A DNA stretch of 29,494 nucleotides. Source: a virus. The notes below the pieces were generated by a model. The model ran no database searches. It was given only the letters and a program-made list of their open reading frames with translations, and was not told the DNA's origin. The position numbers were made by a program, and so were the translations under genes. This document shows, one piece after another, positions 1 to 7,099 of the stretch. The stretch lies in the IMG/VR virus record IMGVR_UViG_3300021963_000483, positions 1 to 29,494 of that record; one strand, 5' to 3'. Positions within the stretch are counted from its first letter, which is position 1; every line of letters begins with the position of its first letter.

Positions 1-87
1 CCAAGAGATATCGTTTGTAGCTGCTGCTTGACCCCAATAGATGTCATTGTTTGCTGCTCCTTGTCCCCAATCGCCTTGAACTCCCAT
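1..87 (-). CDS. Truncated duplicate of the small tail-region gene (first 29 codons)
   Basis: This is the 5' part of the gene at 29248-29454, present here only because the contig ends overlap. It begins with the same ATG and runs off the left edge of the window. In the circular genome it shows that this small gene follows the connector gene at 154-651 with a 66 nt gap. Confidence 0.9.
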   Translation of the reverse strand, partial: MGVQGDWGQGAANNDIYWGQAAATNDISW

Positions 88-127
88 TGTCTAAATAACT
101 CTTTAACTTCACAATGTTGCTACGCTT
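1..127. repeat. Terminal direct repeat, left copy
   Basis: These 127 bases are identical to the last 127 bases of the window (29368-29494). The simplest reading is the overlap left by assembling a circular or circularly permuted molecule. A length of exactly 127 matches a commonly used largest assembly k-mer, so it is probably not a biological terminal repeat. The unit genome would be 29,367 bp. Confidence 0.95.
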
Positions 128-153
128 CGGAGTGTAGGTCTGTTTCTTCGTAC

Positions 154-651
154 TCACAACACCCAAGATGCAAAGTTAGCGTCGGTATCAGGGTAAACGT
201 CAGCGTTGTTGTTGCTATTGTATTCGGGGAATGAGGCTTGGTTGTAGCTCATATAAGTGATGAACCTATCCGTATAATACTGCGCCAAGTCACGAGCCTT
301 GCCGACCAAATAGTCAACCTCAATCTTCTCTGCGGTGGTGCTATTCTCCGAGTTGTGCTTGAACACACCGCCATTGCCTACCGTGTATGCTGCGAAGGGG
401 AGATATTCGCACAAGGCCCATTGGATTAGCATTGGTTGCAGGTAGTCCGAAACTAACGCGAGGTAGGGGTTGGTCAAAGTGTTTGCAAGAATGTCCGCAC
501 TAATCTTATCGTATAGCTTGGTTCCTGTGTAGTTTTGAATATGAATATCTTGCGCGATTGCAATGAACTGAGTAAATTTGTCGGTATCAAGGTTGCCGCT
601 TATTAGCGTATTGCGAACGAGGTCTTCCCTCTTTATCCATAGAGCCTTCAT
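154..651 (-). CDS. Head-tail connector-like protein (DUF6712-like)
   Basis: A 165-residue protein encoded 3 nt after the portal gene, starting at an ATG. The sequence is largely helical and contains stretches such as IAQDIHIQNYTGTKLYDKI, YLQPMLIQWALCEYLPFA and RFITYMSYNQASFPEY. I recognise this pattern from Bacteroidota phage proteins assigned to DUF6712, which sit beside the portal and are thought to be head-completion or connector proteins. The position next to the portal supports that. Family assignment is from memory and the role is inferred. The protein is of normal length and uninterrupted. Confidence 0.65.
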   Translation of the reverse strand: MKALWIKREDLVRNTLISGNLDTDKFTQFIAIAQDIHIQNYTGTKLYDKISADILANTLTNPYLALVSDYLQPMLIQWALCEYLPFAAYTVGNGGVFKHNSENSTTAEKIEVDYLVGKARDLAQYYTDRFITYMSYNQASFPEYNSNNNADVYPDTDANFASWVL

Positions 652-654
652 ATC

Positions 655-2433
655 TTATCGTGGGTTTATAAATCCTTCATTGGGCATATCAACGGGGCGC
701 TTTGCTACGTTTGTAGGATTGGTCTCAAGTGATACGCCCTCTGCCTTTGCCTTGTTCACACTCACCTCTGCGTTTGGGTTGCCTACATCGGGAGTTAAGC
801 CTTCGGCTTTTGCCAAGTACGTCTTACGCATCCAAAAGTGATGACACCTTGCACCGCCCTTGTAAAGCCATATTGAATAGGTTGCTGCTCCTTCAGGGCC
901 AAAGCCTGCGTTGACGGCTTGACCATCCATACGAAGTACATCCTCCTTGCGGTACACCTTGCCTGCGGCTATCATCTTCTTGCAGAACTCACGGCTATTA
1001 GATTTCTGAAGTGCTGCGGATTCGGGGGCGTAAGCATAACGAACCTTGTACCTCTTGCCTTCTTCAGTTACTCCGTCTTGGCTGCTCTTGGCGTTAGGGA
1101 ATGCGCTGCCTGTTGATGCGAATGCGTACTTGCTCAAAGCCTGCTCCGCATCGTAGTCAACGGGCCTTTCATCTACAAGCTCCCACTCATCCATATCTAC
1201 GACCTCACCCAAGATTTCAAGCTCTGCGAACATAGCATCTAAATGGTCATCGCTCGGCTCTTGGCTTGATAACTTAACGCCCGTCTCCTCCTCACGAGTC
1301 TCCATATCCATAGGCGTTACCACATCTTCCGTAAACTCTAAAGGCTGAAGGGTCTTGAAGTATAGGTTTAGGCTGATGTCGTTGTAGGCAAGAATCATAT
1401 CTATGCCGTCAATGATAATCTCCTGCTTGGGGCGAATGACAAGGTTATCCAAAAGCGTAGATGCGGTCTTTAGTTCATCAGCGTTATTGCCTAACCCCGA
1501 ATTGTCCTTGATGCCCAAGAGCATAGGACTTACGATACGATGCGAAACCATTATCTTCTGCGTGGCTTCAGCACTCAAGAATTGGTACTGCTCCGCAGCA
1601 TCCGATAACTGCACAGGGTCAACCGTTGCAGCAAGGTCTTTGTTGTCATTGAACGCAAGGATGAACTTGCCCGAATTGGAACTACCGCTAAACTTCGTTG
1701 CAATCTGCTGCTCGATGCTCCTGCGCTCTTCTTCACTCGGTACACCGTTGTTAAAGTTGATAAGCATAGAAGGCGCAAGGCCGTTCTGAATGTTGTTGAT
1801 GTGGTAGTTGGCAATCTCCTCCTCAAGCTCTGCATAGGGTAAGCCACCTTGATAGTCAACGGGTGAGTAGTAGTAGAATCCTGCTCGGTATGGTTTGATG
1901 TATAGAATCTCTAATCCCTCACGGCTCTTGCCAAATGCAGGGATGCGCACAGGTGTCTCTCTCCTGCCTTTTACGTCTTCCCAATCCTTTGCGTAGTAGT
2001 AAGCCTCAACCTCGCCATCTTCGTTGCACCTTGCGGCTCGCAGCGTCTCTACGGGTATGTGTTGTACCTCTACGATAGTGTTGTGGTCTTGTGAGTACAC
2101 CACCTGAAAAGAGCATTGCCCCATCATAACGTAATCGGCCACCACCTTCTGCAAGCAGGCTTTCGTGAACAGGCCACGCATCGCTGCGTACTCGCTCGGC
2201 TTCTTGGCAGAGTCTGATGCATCCAAGCCCTTACCAAAGGTCATATCCATCAAAGAGTTGAGGATAGCGTTGTTGGTGGGTGAGCCGTTGTAACGGTCAA
2301 TCAGATACCCGAAATAGTCGTTGTTGTCTCCGTATTCTACATAGTCCTTGCCCTGCACCTCTTTTACAACAGGTGTGGTGTAGGAACTGAAGTTCACAAC
2401 GTGGACTTTAGATGATGATGTACTCATTGTCAT
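655..2433 (-). CDS. Portal protein with C-terminal CHHFW domain
   Basis: A 592-residue protein that fits a portal, the dodecameric ring at the capsid vertex through which DNA is packaged. The first roughly 375 residues have portal-like features: an early GDNNDYFGYLIDRYNGSPTN stretch, a long mixed helical/strand middle, and a helical region with LLGIKDNSGLGNNADELKTA. The last roughly 130 residues form a separate domain with SREFCKKMIAAGKVYRKEDV, YSIWLYKGGARCHHFWMRK and several His/Cys residues that could bind metal. I know this C-terminal extension from Bacteroidota phage portals. The gene overlaps the preceding gene by 26 nt. Its 11 kb separation from the terminase is unusual. An internal ATG two codons in is an alternative start. 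Confidence 0.85.
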   Translation of the reverse strand: MTMSTSSSKVHVVNFSSYTTPVVKEVQGKDYVEYGDNNDYFGYLIDRYNGSPTNNAILNSLMDMTFGKGLDASDSAKKPSEYAAMRGLFTKACLQKVVADYVMMGQCSFQVVYSQDHNTIVEVQHIPVETLRAARCNEDGEVEAYYYAKDWEDVKGRRETPVRIPAFGKSREGLEILYIKPYRAGFYYYSPVDYQGGLPYAELEEEIANYHINNIQNGLAPSMLINFNNGVPSEEERRSIEQQIATKFSGSSNSGKFILAFNDNKDLAATVDPVQLSDAAEQYQFLSAEATQKIMVSHRIVSPMLLGIKDNSGLGNNADELKTASTLLDNLVIRPKQEIIIDGIDMILAYNDISLNLYFKTLQPLEFTEDVVTPMDMETREEETGVKLSSQEPSDDHLDAMFAELEILGEVVDMDEWELVDERPVDYDAEQALSKYAFASTGSAFPNAKSSQDGVTEEGKRYKVRYAYAPESAALQKSNSREFCKKMIAAGKVYRKEDVLRMDGQAVNAGFGPEGAATYSIWLYKGGARCHHFWMRKTYLAKAEGLTPDVGNPNAEVSVNKAKAEGVSLETNPTNVAKRPVDMPNEGFINPR

Positions 2434-2743
2434 AGCTTGTTTCTTCGGTGTACACGTTTTGGTTCACCGTAAATTTCTCGTAATCTGTTTGCGAAGTTAC
2501 AAATACCCTGTCTCGATATATTAGATCTCCTGACGCGAATACCTTCAAGCCATAGAATCTATTGTTGACAAGGGTAAAAGTGCCTGTAAGTGTCATAAAA
2601 CCATTAGCAGAGGCTGCCGTGACCGCAGGTGTTGCGGTGGTGTTTGTTGATTCATCAATCAGCGCAATCGTAACGCCCGCAGGGAACGAGCGAGGTATGA
2701 TTACAATGGCTTGTGGTGAGGCTGAAACCTGAAGGATATGCAT
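2408..2743 (-). CDS. Small structural-region protein of unknown function
   Basis: A 111-residue protein just before the portal gene, overlapping it by 26 nt. The beta-rich sequence (MHILQVSASPQAIVIIPRS at the start, then FYGLKVFASGDLIYRD) looks like a compact beta-sandwich. It resembles small conserved proteins that I associate with the head-tail region of Bacteroidota phages, but I cannot assign a role. No signal peptide or membrane segment is visible. The gene follows a hairpin terminator and a 100 nt gap, so it may begin a separate portal transcript. Confidence 0.55.
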   Translation of the reverse strand: MHILQVSASPQAIVIIPRSFPAGVTIALIDESTNTTATPAVTAASANGFMTLTGTFTLVNNRFYGLKVFASGDLIYRDRVFVTSQTDYEKFTVNQNVYTEETSYDNEYIII

Positions 2744-2780
2744 CTTAAGTAAATAACCTTTTACTTTGAATTTGTTTGAA

Positions 2781-2806
2781 AATATAAAAGGGGCTTACGC
2801 CCCTTT
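2781..2806 (-). terminator. Hairpin terminator after the paralogue pair
   Basis: A perfect 8 bp stem (AAAGGGGC / GCCCCTTT, 2787-2794 with 2799-2806) has a four-base loop. On the minus strand it is followed by a T-rich run (TATATTTTC). It lies in the 111 nt gap between the second coiled-coil paralogue and the 2408-2743 gene, the right place to end the capsid/tail transcript or reduce read-through into the portal gene. Confidence 0.7.
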
Positions 2807-2854
2807 CCCTATATTATCACTTTAGCACTTTTAAGATTTGCTAAATAAAATATA

Positions 2855-3265
2855 TTATTTTATGCTCTTTAATTTAAGATGAGCATCCTGCAAATTCTTA
2901 TCAGCTTGCTTTAACTCATTAAAGAGTTTTACAACCTCATTGTATTTAGGAACCGCAGTTGGATCAACTCCAAGTTCTTTTGCTTGTGATTCCGTATCTT
3001 GAATGGTTGATTGAATTCTTTTTAAGAAGTCATTATTTTGATTAAGAAGACTGTCATTTGCCTTAACTTGCCGTGCGGCCTGTTCAACTCCAAATGTTAA
3101 TGCGTCAAAAGCAGTTTTGCTATGTCTGGCGTTTTGAGTGCTATACTTGATTCCGTTTTCTAAAGGAACTAAAACGGAGTCTAAATTGACTTTTGCTAAC
3201 TCAACTTTTATTGTGCGAACCTCTTCACCAATCTTGGCTACTTGCGCAAAAATTTGCTTACTCAT
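2855..3265 (-). CDS. Coiled-coil paralogue 2, function unknown
   Basis: A 136-residue protein beginning MSKQIFAQVAKIGEEVR. I chose the ATG at 3265 rather than an upstream in-frame start because this N-terminus matches the neighbour at 3270-3707 at 14 of 17 residues, and it leaves a 4 nt gap instead of a large overlap. The remainder is helical, rich in Lys, Asn, Gln and Asp, and probably a coiled coil. The gene is visibly more AT-rich than the structural genes around it. Between a tail tube-like gene and the portal region it could be a minor virion or assembly protein, but nothing shows this directly. Confidence 0.6.
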   Translation of the reverse strand: MSKQIFAQVAKIGEEVRTIKVELAKVNLDSVLVPLENGIKYSTQNARHSKTAFDALTFGVEQAARQVKANDSLLNQNNDFLKRIQSTIQDTESQAKELGVDPTAVPKYNEVVKLFNELKQADKNLQDAHLKLKSIK

Positions 3266-3269
3266 TTTA

Positions 3270-3707
3270 TTAAACTTTTTTATCAATCGTTTGTGCGTTG
3301 ATGTTTTTGATTGCCGTAAAGCCGTCAAGCACCTTTCCCATATCATCTAATTTTTTATCTAATACTGAAGCTTTTGGAAAATCATTAAAAGACATATTAA
3401 GTTCTTTTAGTTTAGTTAAAAGATTTTTTAAGTATGCCTCCGAATCACGAACTGTTTTTAAAGTTTCAGAGTAAAATCCTCCGCTAAAAGAAGCAATTCT
3501 GTTTAATTCTTTAGCAAGCGCATTAAACTCGTTTATTTTTTGATTAGCGTCAGTGGCTAATTGATTTAAATTTGAGGACTTTTGGTCTAACAAATTAATA
3601 AAACTTTGTAAATCCTCTTGAACTCCTAACTCCACACGCATCGGTTCTTGAGCCTCACGCACCTCTGCGCCAATCTTGGCGATTTGAGCGAATATATGTT
3701 TACTCAT
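3270..3707 (-). CDS. Coiled-coil paralogue 1, function unknown
   Basis: A 145-residue protein starting MSKHIFAQIAKIGAEVR, nearly the same N-terminus as the next gene. After about residue 30 it is a long, probably coiled-coil helix. A Gly-rich break (SFSGGFYSE) interrupts it about halfway. The two genes look like a tandem duplication in which only the N-terminal segment stayed similar, so that segment may be an attachment peptide. AT-rich compared with the flanking capsid and tail genes. It lies just after a hairpin that follows the tail tube-like gene. Function not recognised. Confidence 0.6.
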   Translation of the reverse strand: MSKHIFAQIAKIGAEVREAQEPMRVELGVQEDLQSFINLLDQKSSNLNQLATDANQKINEFNALAKELNRIASFSGGFYSETLKTVRDSEAYLKNLLTKLKELNMSFNDFPKASVLDKKLDDMGKVLDGFTAIKNINAQTIDKKV

Positions 3708-3711
3708 CGTG

Positions 3712-3738
3712 TAAATATAAGGGGGCTTGCACCCCCCT
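3712..3738 (-). terminator. Hairpin between the tail tube-like gene and the paralogue pair
   Basis: A 6 bp GC stem (AGGGGG / CCCCCT, 3720-3725 with 3733-3738) is followed on the minus strand by TTATATTTAC. It fills the 38 nt gap between two genes and may act as a partial terminator or stabilise a transcript end. The T-tract is interrupted, so termination would be weaker than at the capsid hairpin. Confidence 0.5.
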
Positions 3739-3745
3739 AATTCAT

Positions 3746-4309
3746 TTAAGAGTTAGAACCCTTAACAATTACCGCAGATGCGTTAACCCCTGCAAATGGA
3801 TTGGCAGCAGTTGAGCCATCCAAGAAGTTGGCAGGAGTTACCTCTTGCCCTTCCATTGTCAAAGTGTAACCCGATAGGTCACCCATTGCAGCACCTGTTA
3901 CAATCGTTCCACCCGTAACTTCAGCACCATTCAAGCGACCCATCATAAATGTGTTGCCGTTGTAGTCTGTTACGAAAACGTAAGGACGTCCGTAAGCAAG
4001 CAATTTTAGCTGCTTGTTATCAGTCTTGCTCAACTTGGTTAAAGTCAAGTTCAAGGTTTGAGTGAAGAAGGTAGTACCATTCTCACGGCTTGAGTTAAAG
4101 GTTTGCTCAAAAGAGCTATTTCCTTTCAAGTCATACTCAAATCCCGAAAATATACCACTTGATGCAGTTCCGCTAATGCTCGCAATGGAGTCATCGGCAG
4201 TAAGCACTACGGGCTTCAAAGCATCGTAATTGACGAAGATTACATTAGTAATCCCACCTACTACGTCTTTACACGGCAACGCTCTGCCTAAAGTAATGTC
4301 ACACGCCAT
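3746..4309 (-). CDS. Probable major tail tube protein
   Basis: A 187-residue beta-rich protein starting MACDITLGRALPCKDVVGGI. It is rich in Thr, Ser, Gly and Asn, with alternating hydrophobic strands such as TQTLNLTLTKLS and YVFVTDYNGNTFMMGRL, as expected for a tail tube subunit or another small virion protein. The size suits tail tube proteins (about 150-250 residues). Strong hairpins before and after the gene suggest separate, high expression, as for an abundant virion protein. It directly follows the capsid gene. The alternative is a capsid decoration protein; the sequence alone does not decide. Confidence 0.5.
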   Translation of the reverse strand: MACDITLGRALPCKDVVGGITNVIFVNYDALKPVVLTADDSIASISGTASSGIFSGFEYDLKGNSSFEQTFNSSRENGTTFFTQTLNLTLTKLSKTDNKQLKLLAYGRPYVFVTDYNGNTFMMGRLNGAEVTGGTIVTGAAMGDLSGYTLTMEGQEVTPANFLDGSTAANPFAGVNASAVIVKGSNS

Positions 4310-4332
4310 TGTTTCTTTGTTTTATTAGAATT

Positions 4333-4366
4333 AAAAAAGGGGGCGAGGACATAGCCCAAGCCCCCC
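4333..4366 (-). terminator. Strong hairpin terminator after the capsid gene
   Basis: The minus strand has a GGGGGC / GCCCCC stem (4339-4344 with 4360-4365) with a 15 nt loop, followed at once by six T residues. This is a standard intrinsic terminator layout directly after the major capsid gene and before the tail tube-like gene. Confidence 0.75.
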
Positions 4367-4387
4367 TATGATTTACGTTAACTCGGA

Positions 4388-5314
4388 TTAAGAGTAAAGA
4401 ACAACGTCAGCTCCGATACCATACTGAACTCCTGCGAAGAAGCGTAGGATAACACGGATGTTGTCTGAACCGTCAAGGTCAGCCATATCAAGGACACGCA
4501 CTTCGTTGCGCTCGTTCAGAAGCCCTGTTCCGAAGAACATATTGCTTGCTTGAGCAGCTACCATCTTGTTAGAAGGAAGACCGTTACACATAACAACCTT
4601 GATGCCATCGAAGAACAAGTCTCCATTGCCGTACCAAGTAGTGCCTTTGTTGTCAACACCATTCGCTCCAAGACCTGAAGTTCCGAATCCACCAAGAGCG
4701 CGGACATAAGCCTTTGCTACGTTTTGTGGAACGAAGATTTGAAGGTCTTCCTTGCCGTAAAGGGCAGCAGGAATAGCATCTACAACTTTGCCAAGCTCGG
4801 TGATTACGTTAGCAGCAGTCACGGTGGTGGCAGTTACGTCAATAACATCAGAGTCAGCAGTCATCAAAGAAAGGAATCCGCTGAACTCACCTGCACTTGC
4901 GGCAGTTCCGTTCCAAATGTTCTGCTCAATCTTCTGTGAAGTCTTGGCAGCAACGTGGGCGATAAGGAAGTCAGCGAAAGAAGCAGGGATGCTATCGTAA
5001 GCAGAGAAACCCATTTGACCACCAACCCAAGAGTCGTAGTAGTCCTTTTTGCAAAGCTGCAAGTTCACTTGGAATGGCTCAACCTCAAGGATGCGGTCGG
5101 TCAAAGTCAAGGTAGAAGTTGCATCAAAGTCGCAAGTAGCATCACGAACAATAGAGTCGGTGTTAACCTTCTGAAGTGTGGTGCGGTAGTTTACGTTTGG
5201 AAGAATCTCAATGAGTCCTTTGTCAAGCGTGTTAGCAGAAAGTAATGCAGCAGAGATGTACTTGCTCGCAAACGCTCCTGCGTAGTTTGTAGTGATTGAA
5301 GTGGTCGTAGCCAT
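4388..5314 (-). CDS. Major capsid protein
   Basis: A 308-residue protein that fits a major capsid protein. The N-terminus (MATTTSITTNYAGAFASKYI) is followed by ILPNVNYRTTLQKV and VNLQLCKKDYYDSWVGGQMG, then a helix with FADFLIAHVAAKTSQKIEQNIWNG, and late strands ending YGIGADVVLYS. This pattern recalls short HK97-fold capsid proteins of Bacteroidota phages. Position supports it: directly after a scaffold-like gene, one gene after the protease, and closed by a strong terminator. An A-rich leader rather than a Shine-Dalgarno sequence precedes the ATG, as in highly expressed Bacteroidota genes. No separate N-terminal delta domain is obvious. Confidence 0.75.
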   Translation of the reverse strand: MATTTSITTNYAGAFASKYISAALLSANTLDKGLIEILPNVNYRTTLQKVNTDSIVRDATCDFDATSTLTLTDRILEVEPFQVNLQLCKKDYYDSWVGGQMGFSAYDSIPASFADFLIAHVAAKTSQKIEQNIWNGTAASAGEFSGFLSLMTADSDVIDVTATTVTAANVITELGKVVDAIPAALYGKEDLQIFVPQNVAKAYVRALGGFGTSGLGANGVDNKGTTWYGNGDLFFDGIKVVMCNGLPSNKMVAAQASNMFFGTGLLNERNEVRVLDMADLDGSDNIRVILRFFAGVQYGIGADVVLYS

Positions 5315-5326
5315 TTTTTATATTTA

Positions 5327-5908
5327 TTATTTGTTGATTCGTGCAAGGACTCGGTCAATCGCTCTTTCGGGGCGGTTAGAACTCATCTTTTGGACTTGCT
5401 TTGTTTCGGGGTTGTGCTTGATGGCTTTAGCCGCAGGTGCAGCAGATAGTTCAGCCTTGATAGCTGACATCTCCTCCTTCTTGGCGTATGAACCCATCTC
5501 CTCACGCATTGCTTTCATCTCCTCACGCATCATTGCTACTTCCTCGAGAACTTTCTCGATGACTGCAACAACCGCAGGGGCTTCTTCTTTTACCTCTACC
5601 TCTGCGAGTTCTACCTCTGCTTCGGGGGCTTCAACTTCTACCTCTACTTCAGTTTCGGCAGCAGCTTCTTTAATTTCAGCGATTACGCCTTCTTCTTCGA
5701 TGACCAAAATACGGCCATCAGCAAGTAGGTGTTCGCCAATCGGAGCAGCAACTCGGTCTTCGCCACTAATGACAAATACTTCGTTACCTGCTTCAAATGA
5801 TTCAGCCTCAAGAACGGCTCCGTTCTCAAGGGTCATTTGCTCGAACTTAACCTCACGGATGGAGGACAGTTCGGCAAGGATGCGGTTTAGGATATTGTTT
5901 GCTTTCAT
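5327..5908 (-). CDS. Probable scaffold protein (acidic coiled coil)
   Basis: A 193-residue protein just before the capsid gene. Residues 1-75 form a small globular part (EVFVISGEDRVAAPIGEHLL). They are followed by a low-complexity Glu/Ala/Val stretch (about 78-118) and then a heptad-like helix (MMREEMKAMREEMGSYAKKEEM) to about 155. The C-terminus is basic (NRPERAIDRVLARINK). Acidic, helical and with a basic tail, it has the build of a capsid scaffold, whose tail binds the coat protein. The place between protease and capsid genes fits. The assignment rests on composition and context, not on a recognised family. Confidence 0.6.
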   Translation of the reverse strand: MKANNILNRILAELSSIREVKFEQMTLENGAVLEAESFEAGNEVFVISGEDRVAAPIGEHLLADGRILVIEEEGVIAEIKEAAAETEVEVEVEAPEAEVELAEVEVKEEAPAVVAVIEKVLEEVAMMREEMKAMREEMGSYAKKEEMSAIKAELSAAPAAKAIKHNPETKQVQKMSSNRPERAIDRVLARINK

Positions 5909-5948
5909 ATCTAACTAATTAAAGGGGTTTTGATTATTTGTAACATTT

Positions 5949-6173
5949 TTATAGGTCTTGCCATAGCGTATTTGTGGACTCCCATCGGGTGTTGATGGTC
6001 TGCCACTCCTCGCCGCGTATCTTAACGCTTGTGCCTTGACCTACTAACGAGCCTACTCCTTGCGCCTGCAATGAGCCATCGCAGCAGTTGGACTTGTAGG
6101 TGTTGTCTTTGCACAAGCATCCACGCCTACCACCTCTCGGGGATGCAATAGGGAGTTTCATTGGTCTATACAT
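5949..6173 (-). CDS. Small Cys-rich protein of unknown function
   Basis: A 74-residue protein between the protease and scaffold-like genes, overlapping the protease end by 8 nt. It has a compact Cys cluster (GCLCKDNTYKSNCCDGSLQAQGVG, split here as GCLCKDNTYKS then NCCDGSLQAQGVG) after a basic Arg/Gly stretch. The same Cys pattern is familiar to me from small proteins in Bacteroidota phage head regions, with no known role. Four cysteines in about 15 residues could bind a metal. A second ATG at codon 5 is an alternative start. Confidence 0.55.
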   Translation of the reverse strand: MYRPMKLPIASPRGGRRGCLCKDNTYKSNCCDGSLQAQGVGSLVGQGTSVKIRGEEWQTINTRWESTNTLWQDL

Positions 6174-7098
6174 TCCCGAGTTCTTTTAATTTAGACTCTG
6201 CCCAACGCTTGCCTGCAAGACCGCCCCATAGTAGGAACGATATTGTACCACAGGCTTGGGTGTCATTCTCATCGTAGTATTCTTCGGCTCTTGATAGGTA
6301 TGAGTACATCCGTGTGATTGTCTCTACGCTCACAGGCTTGCCCTGTGCGAGCTGCTGCGCTCTTACCTTACCGACAGGTGTTGCACACTTGTTGCCGTTC
6401 TTCTCATTTAGTTCAATGCCACGCTTGGCGTTATTGCGTACGGCTTCGGGGTAATCGGTAAACGATTCCATCTCGGTGCGTGTTCCCGTCTTCTTACGGC
6501 CATCCCTTTTGATGATAGCGACAATCTGCGCAAGCATCAACGCTGCTTCCTGCTCCTCAAGGTGTGCCATCTCTTGCTTGGCAAGGTTTAGCTTGTCCAC
6601 AAAATACCCCTCAATGCTAAAGCCTTTGACCTTTCCCGTCTTGACAAAGTTTGTCCAAATCTCGGGGTTGTTGACTTTCATAGAAACCATCCACGTTCCA
6701 ACAGGCAAATCAAAGCCGTACTTCTTGCTCTTGTCTTGTACGTCATCTTCGATAATCCACGACTCTACAACCGTGAGGCCGTTGATGCCTACTTCGTGTT
6801 CAAGCGTAGCGTTGTTCTGCTTGGACTTCTGAAAGAACATCTCGCTTGCTTTGCGGATGGTGGCTTCGCTGAAGTACACATAGAACTCCTCCTGCCCTTC
6901 GGCTCGGTAGATGGGTTTGTTTGGTACGAGTGCTGCTCCCATAAGGATGCGCTTCTCATCGCTCTGCGTAGCGAACTCAACCCGTTGTGAGTTGAGTGCA
7001 ATAAAGTCCTCCTCAATCGCAGGGTATTCTACAAGGGAGATTGCATCAATGCCCGTAAGGAGCATTGATTCATCAAGTATTAGTTCAATCAGTTTCAT
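6166..7098 (-). CDS. Prohead protease (XkdF-like) with C-terminal helical domain
   Basis: A 310-residue protein. I place the start at the ATG at 7098, one base after the tape measure stop codon, because an upstream reading would overlap that gene by about 65 nt. Residues 50-170 match the XkdF-type phage serine protease pattern: ILMGAALVPNKPIYR, FYVYFSEATI, NNATLEHEVGI with likely catalytic His101, and KVKGFSIEGYF with likely Ser161. Such enzymes cleave scaffold and capsid proteins during head maturation. The last 95 residues (SFTDYPEAVRNNAKRGIELN onwards) form an extra domain I have seen attached to phage head proteins, with unknown role. It precedes the scaffold-like and capsid genes, as expected. 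Confidence 0.75.
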   Translation of the reverse strand: MKLIELILDESMLLTGIDAISLVEYPAIEEDFIALNSQRVEFATQSDEKRILMGAALVPNKPIYRAEGQEEFYVYFSEATIRKASEMFFQKSKQNNATLEHEVGINGLTVVESWIIEDDVQDKSKKYGFDLPVGTWMVSMKVNNPEIWTNFVKTGKVKGFSIEGYFVDKLNLAKQEMAHLEEQEAALMLAQIVAIIKRDGRKKTGTRTEMESFTDYPEAVRNNAKRGIELNEKNGNKCATPVGKVRAQQLAQGKPVSVETITRMYSYLSRAEEYYDENDTQACGTISFLLWGGLAGKRWAESKLKELGNV

Positions 7099-7099
7099 A

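Noticed and set aside
44-157. 37-codon minus-strand frame starting at a GTG coupled to the connector stop
   Set aside because: It overlaps the start of the small Trp-rich gene, and its sequence shows no conserved pattern; coupling alone is too weak.
5292-5918. 208-codon plus-strand frame, and many other long plus-strand frames
   Set aside because: They are antisense to clear genes, have low-complexity Ser/Thr/Ala composition and no convincing motifs. No plus-strand gene is supported.
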